The translations under genes and the position numbers were made by a program. 13,674 nucleotides of DNA from an uncultured Lachnospiraceae bacterium (lineage in GTDB: Bacteria; Bacillota; Clostridia; Lachnospirales; Lachnospiraceae), in assembly GCA_902784025.1 (NCBI GenBank), contig CACZTF010000105.1, positions 1 to 13,674 on the forward strand, written 5' to 3'. The stretch's first letter is position 1; each line of letters begins with the position of its first letter. The notes beneath the pieces are model-generated. The model was given only the letters and a program-made list of their open reading frames with translations, had not been told where the DNA came from and did no database searches. Shown here piece after piece: positions 12,637 to 13,674 of this stretch.

Positions 12637-13515
12637 TCATCTAAACATTCTTTGTCTTCTTGCTTCGAACATGATCACCGTGGCGGCCATGGCTGCGTTC
12701 AGGGATTCTACCCTGCCGCACATCGGTATGACCAGACATTCATCCGCGAACTCTGTGGCCCGCGGACTTAATCCCGACGCTTCATTTCCTATGAGTATAC
12801 CGCAGGCCTTTGTAAAATCACTTTCATAATAGGAATGGCTGGAATCAAGGTGGGCAGCAAAAATTTGCAACCCTCTTTTTTTCGCATTTTCAAGTTCTCC
12901 GTAAAAGTCTTCTGCATAGATAAAAGGTACACGATAAATAGAGCCCATGGTTGATCGCACGGTTTTGGGATTATAAATATCCACGGTACCCTCGCTCATA
13001 ACTATCCCCGCAGCTCCTGCTGCTTCTGCGCTTCTTACTATTGTTCCCAGATTACCCGGGTCCCGTATATCCTCAAGAAACACTATCAGAGGTTGTTCTT
13101 CTTTCTCCGTATGATCCTCCGATACCGCTTCAGCTGAATATTGAGACGTATCCGGTCCCGTTCCCTGATCTTGCCTTACAGACGGACGAAAGATACGACT
13201 GTCTGTTTCGTAGATCTCTTCTGATTTCGTTTCACACATCTTTACTACAGCCATAACGCCCTGGGGGGTGTCTGTGTCCGACATCTTTGCAAACACTCTG
13301 TCACTTACTATTTCTGTTATTCCGTCTGTAGCTATATCCGGATGCGTTGCCGCAAAAACCTCAGTACAAAAAATACTCTCTATTCTGTCTTTAGGTGCTT
13401 CAAAAACCTGCTTTTCCCCTTCCGCAACAAAAAGACACCGGTTGTTGCGCTCCTTTTTCTTAGCCACCAACCGGCATACGTCTTTTATTTTGTTGTTATC
13501 AGTAGATGTGATCAT
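12637..13515 (-). CDS. TrmH/SpoU family RNA 2'-O-methyltransferase
   Basis: This 292-residue protein is a SPOUT-class, S-adenosylmethionine-dependent RNA ribose methyltransferase. From the ATG, residues about 1-95 form the SpoU substrate-binding domain (ITSTDNNKIKDVCRL, RCLFVAEGEKQV, SDTDTPQGVMAVV). The three SpoU motifs follow: VFLEDIRDPGNLGTIVRSAEA (about 145-165), GILIGNEASGLS (about 239-250) and IPMCGRVESLNAAMAATVI (about 263-281), which build the trefoil-knot cofactor site. The family includes 23S rRNA Gm2251 (RlmB) and tRNA Gm18 (TrmH) enzymes; the target here is unknown. A polar stretch at about 93-142 is an extra linker between the domains. The ATG at 13515 is preferred over an in-frame TTG at 13527, which lies inside the preceding gene. 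It follows that gene's stop by one base, implying translational coupling. Confidence 0.93.
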   Translation of the reverse strand: MITSTDNNKIKDVCRLVAKKKERNNRCLFVAEGEKQVFEAPKDRIESIFCTEVFAATHPDIATDGITEIVSDRVFAKMSDTDTPQGVMAVVKMCETKSEEIYETDSRIFRPSVRQDQGTGPDTSQYSAEAVSEDHTEKEEQPLIVFLEDIRDPGNLGTIVRSAEAAGAAGIVMSEGTVDIYNPKTVRSTMGSIYRVPFIYAEDFYGELENAKKRGLQIFAAHLDSSHSYYESDFTKACGILIGNEASGLSPRATEFADECLVIPMCGRVESLNAAMAATVIMFEARRQRMFR

Positions 13516-13516
13516 A

Positions 13517-13672
13517 TTATATATCAAGCTGTTCCAGCCTTTCGTTCAGGCTCCGTATATACCTTGCTTTTTTAATACTGTCCAGTTCCCGTCCCGAATC
13601 TACATACACCACTCTGTTATTCTGTGAAAATTTGCGCTCAGACGCTTTTTTTCCCATTCTCTCCAACTCTCG
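13517..13672 (-). CDS. C-terminal 51 residues of an unidentified protein (cut by window edge)
   Basis: A minus-strand frame enters from the right edge and stops with TAA at 13519-13517, one base before the methyltransferase ATG. The visible part is charged and helical, rich in Lys and Arg (RELERMGKKASERKF, VVYVDSGRELDSIKKARYI, ending NERLEQLDI). Its close coupling to the methyltransferase start supports it as real coding sequence. I do not recognise the family. In related genomes a mini-RNase III gene often precedes this methyltransferase, but these residues do not obviously match that protein. Confidence 0.6.
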   Translation of the reverse strand, partial: RELERMGKKASERKFSQNNRVVYVDSGRELDSIKKARYIRSLNERLEQLDI

Positions 13673-13674
13673 AC

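Noticed and set aside
1..13674. Mobile elements, CRISPR array, phage or defence system
   Set aside because: No transposase, integrase, direct-repeat array, toxin-antitoxin pair or defence gene was seen; nearly all genes are housekeeping or surface genes in typical order.

Overview
The window looks like chromosome of a low-to-moderate GC Gram-positive of class Clostridia, most probably Lachnospiraceae (Butyrivibrio/Roseburia-like). This is inferred from strong AGGAGG-type ribosome binding sites, a lipoteichoic-acid-synthase-like protein, a MecA adaptor, a TsaC/phosphatase-like/RpiB gene order related to the Bacillus ywlC-ywlE-ywlF block, and a GH18/SH3 protein of a type common in that family. 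No transposase, phage gene, CRISPR array, tRNA or rRNA gene was recognised.

Layout. (1) 1-2320, minus strand: a quinol-monooxygenase-like protein, an AIM24/TIGR00266 protein, a four-helix membrane protein of unknown function and the N-terminal 185 residues of a DUF6765-like protein cut by the window edge. (2) 2584-4501, plus strand: a DUF389 membrane protein and tsaD. (3) 7085-4583, minus strand: a tight operon tsaC, LMW-PTP-like protein, rpiB, dCMP deaminase. The first three overlap one another. TsaC and TsaD supply the first and last steps of tRNA t6A37 synthesis. (4) 11139-7189, minus strand: an LTA-synthase-like sulfatase-fold membrane enzyme and a membrane-anchored GH18 glycosidase, ending at a good intrinsic terminator. 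(5) 11182-11585: about 400 bases without a convincing gene, holding what may be a structured minus-strand leader RNA. (6) 11646-12563, plus strand: a long MecA-type ClpC adaptor with a promoter and terminator. (7) 13672-12637, minus strand: the end of an unidentified gene followed one base later by a TrmH/SpoU-type RNA methyltransferase.

Most notable points. The LMW-PTP-like protein sits where arginine phosphatase YwlE sits in Bacillus, but both its nucleophilic cysteine and its general-acid aspartate appear to be replaced, so it is probably a pseudophosphatase. The region upstream of the LTA-synthase-like gene carries a promoter-like sequence, two overlapping and mutually exclusive 8-bp pairings, and a terminator hairpin: the layout of an attenuator or riboswitch, though the short pairings could be chance. 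The MecA protein has an unusually long linker.
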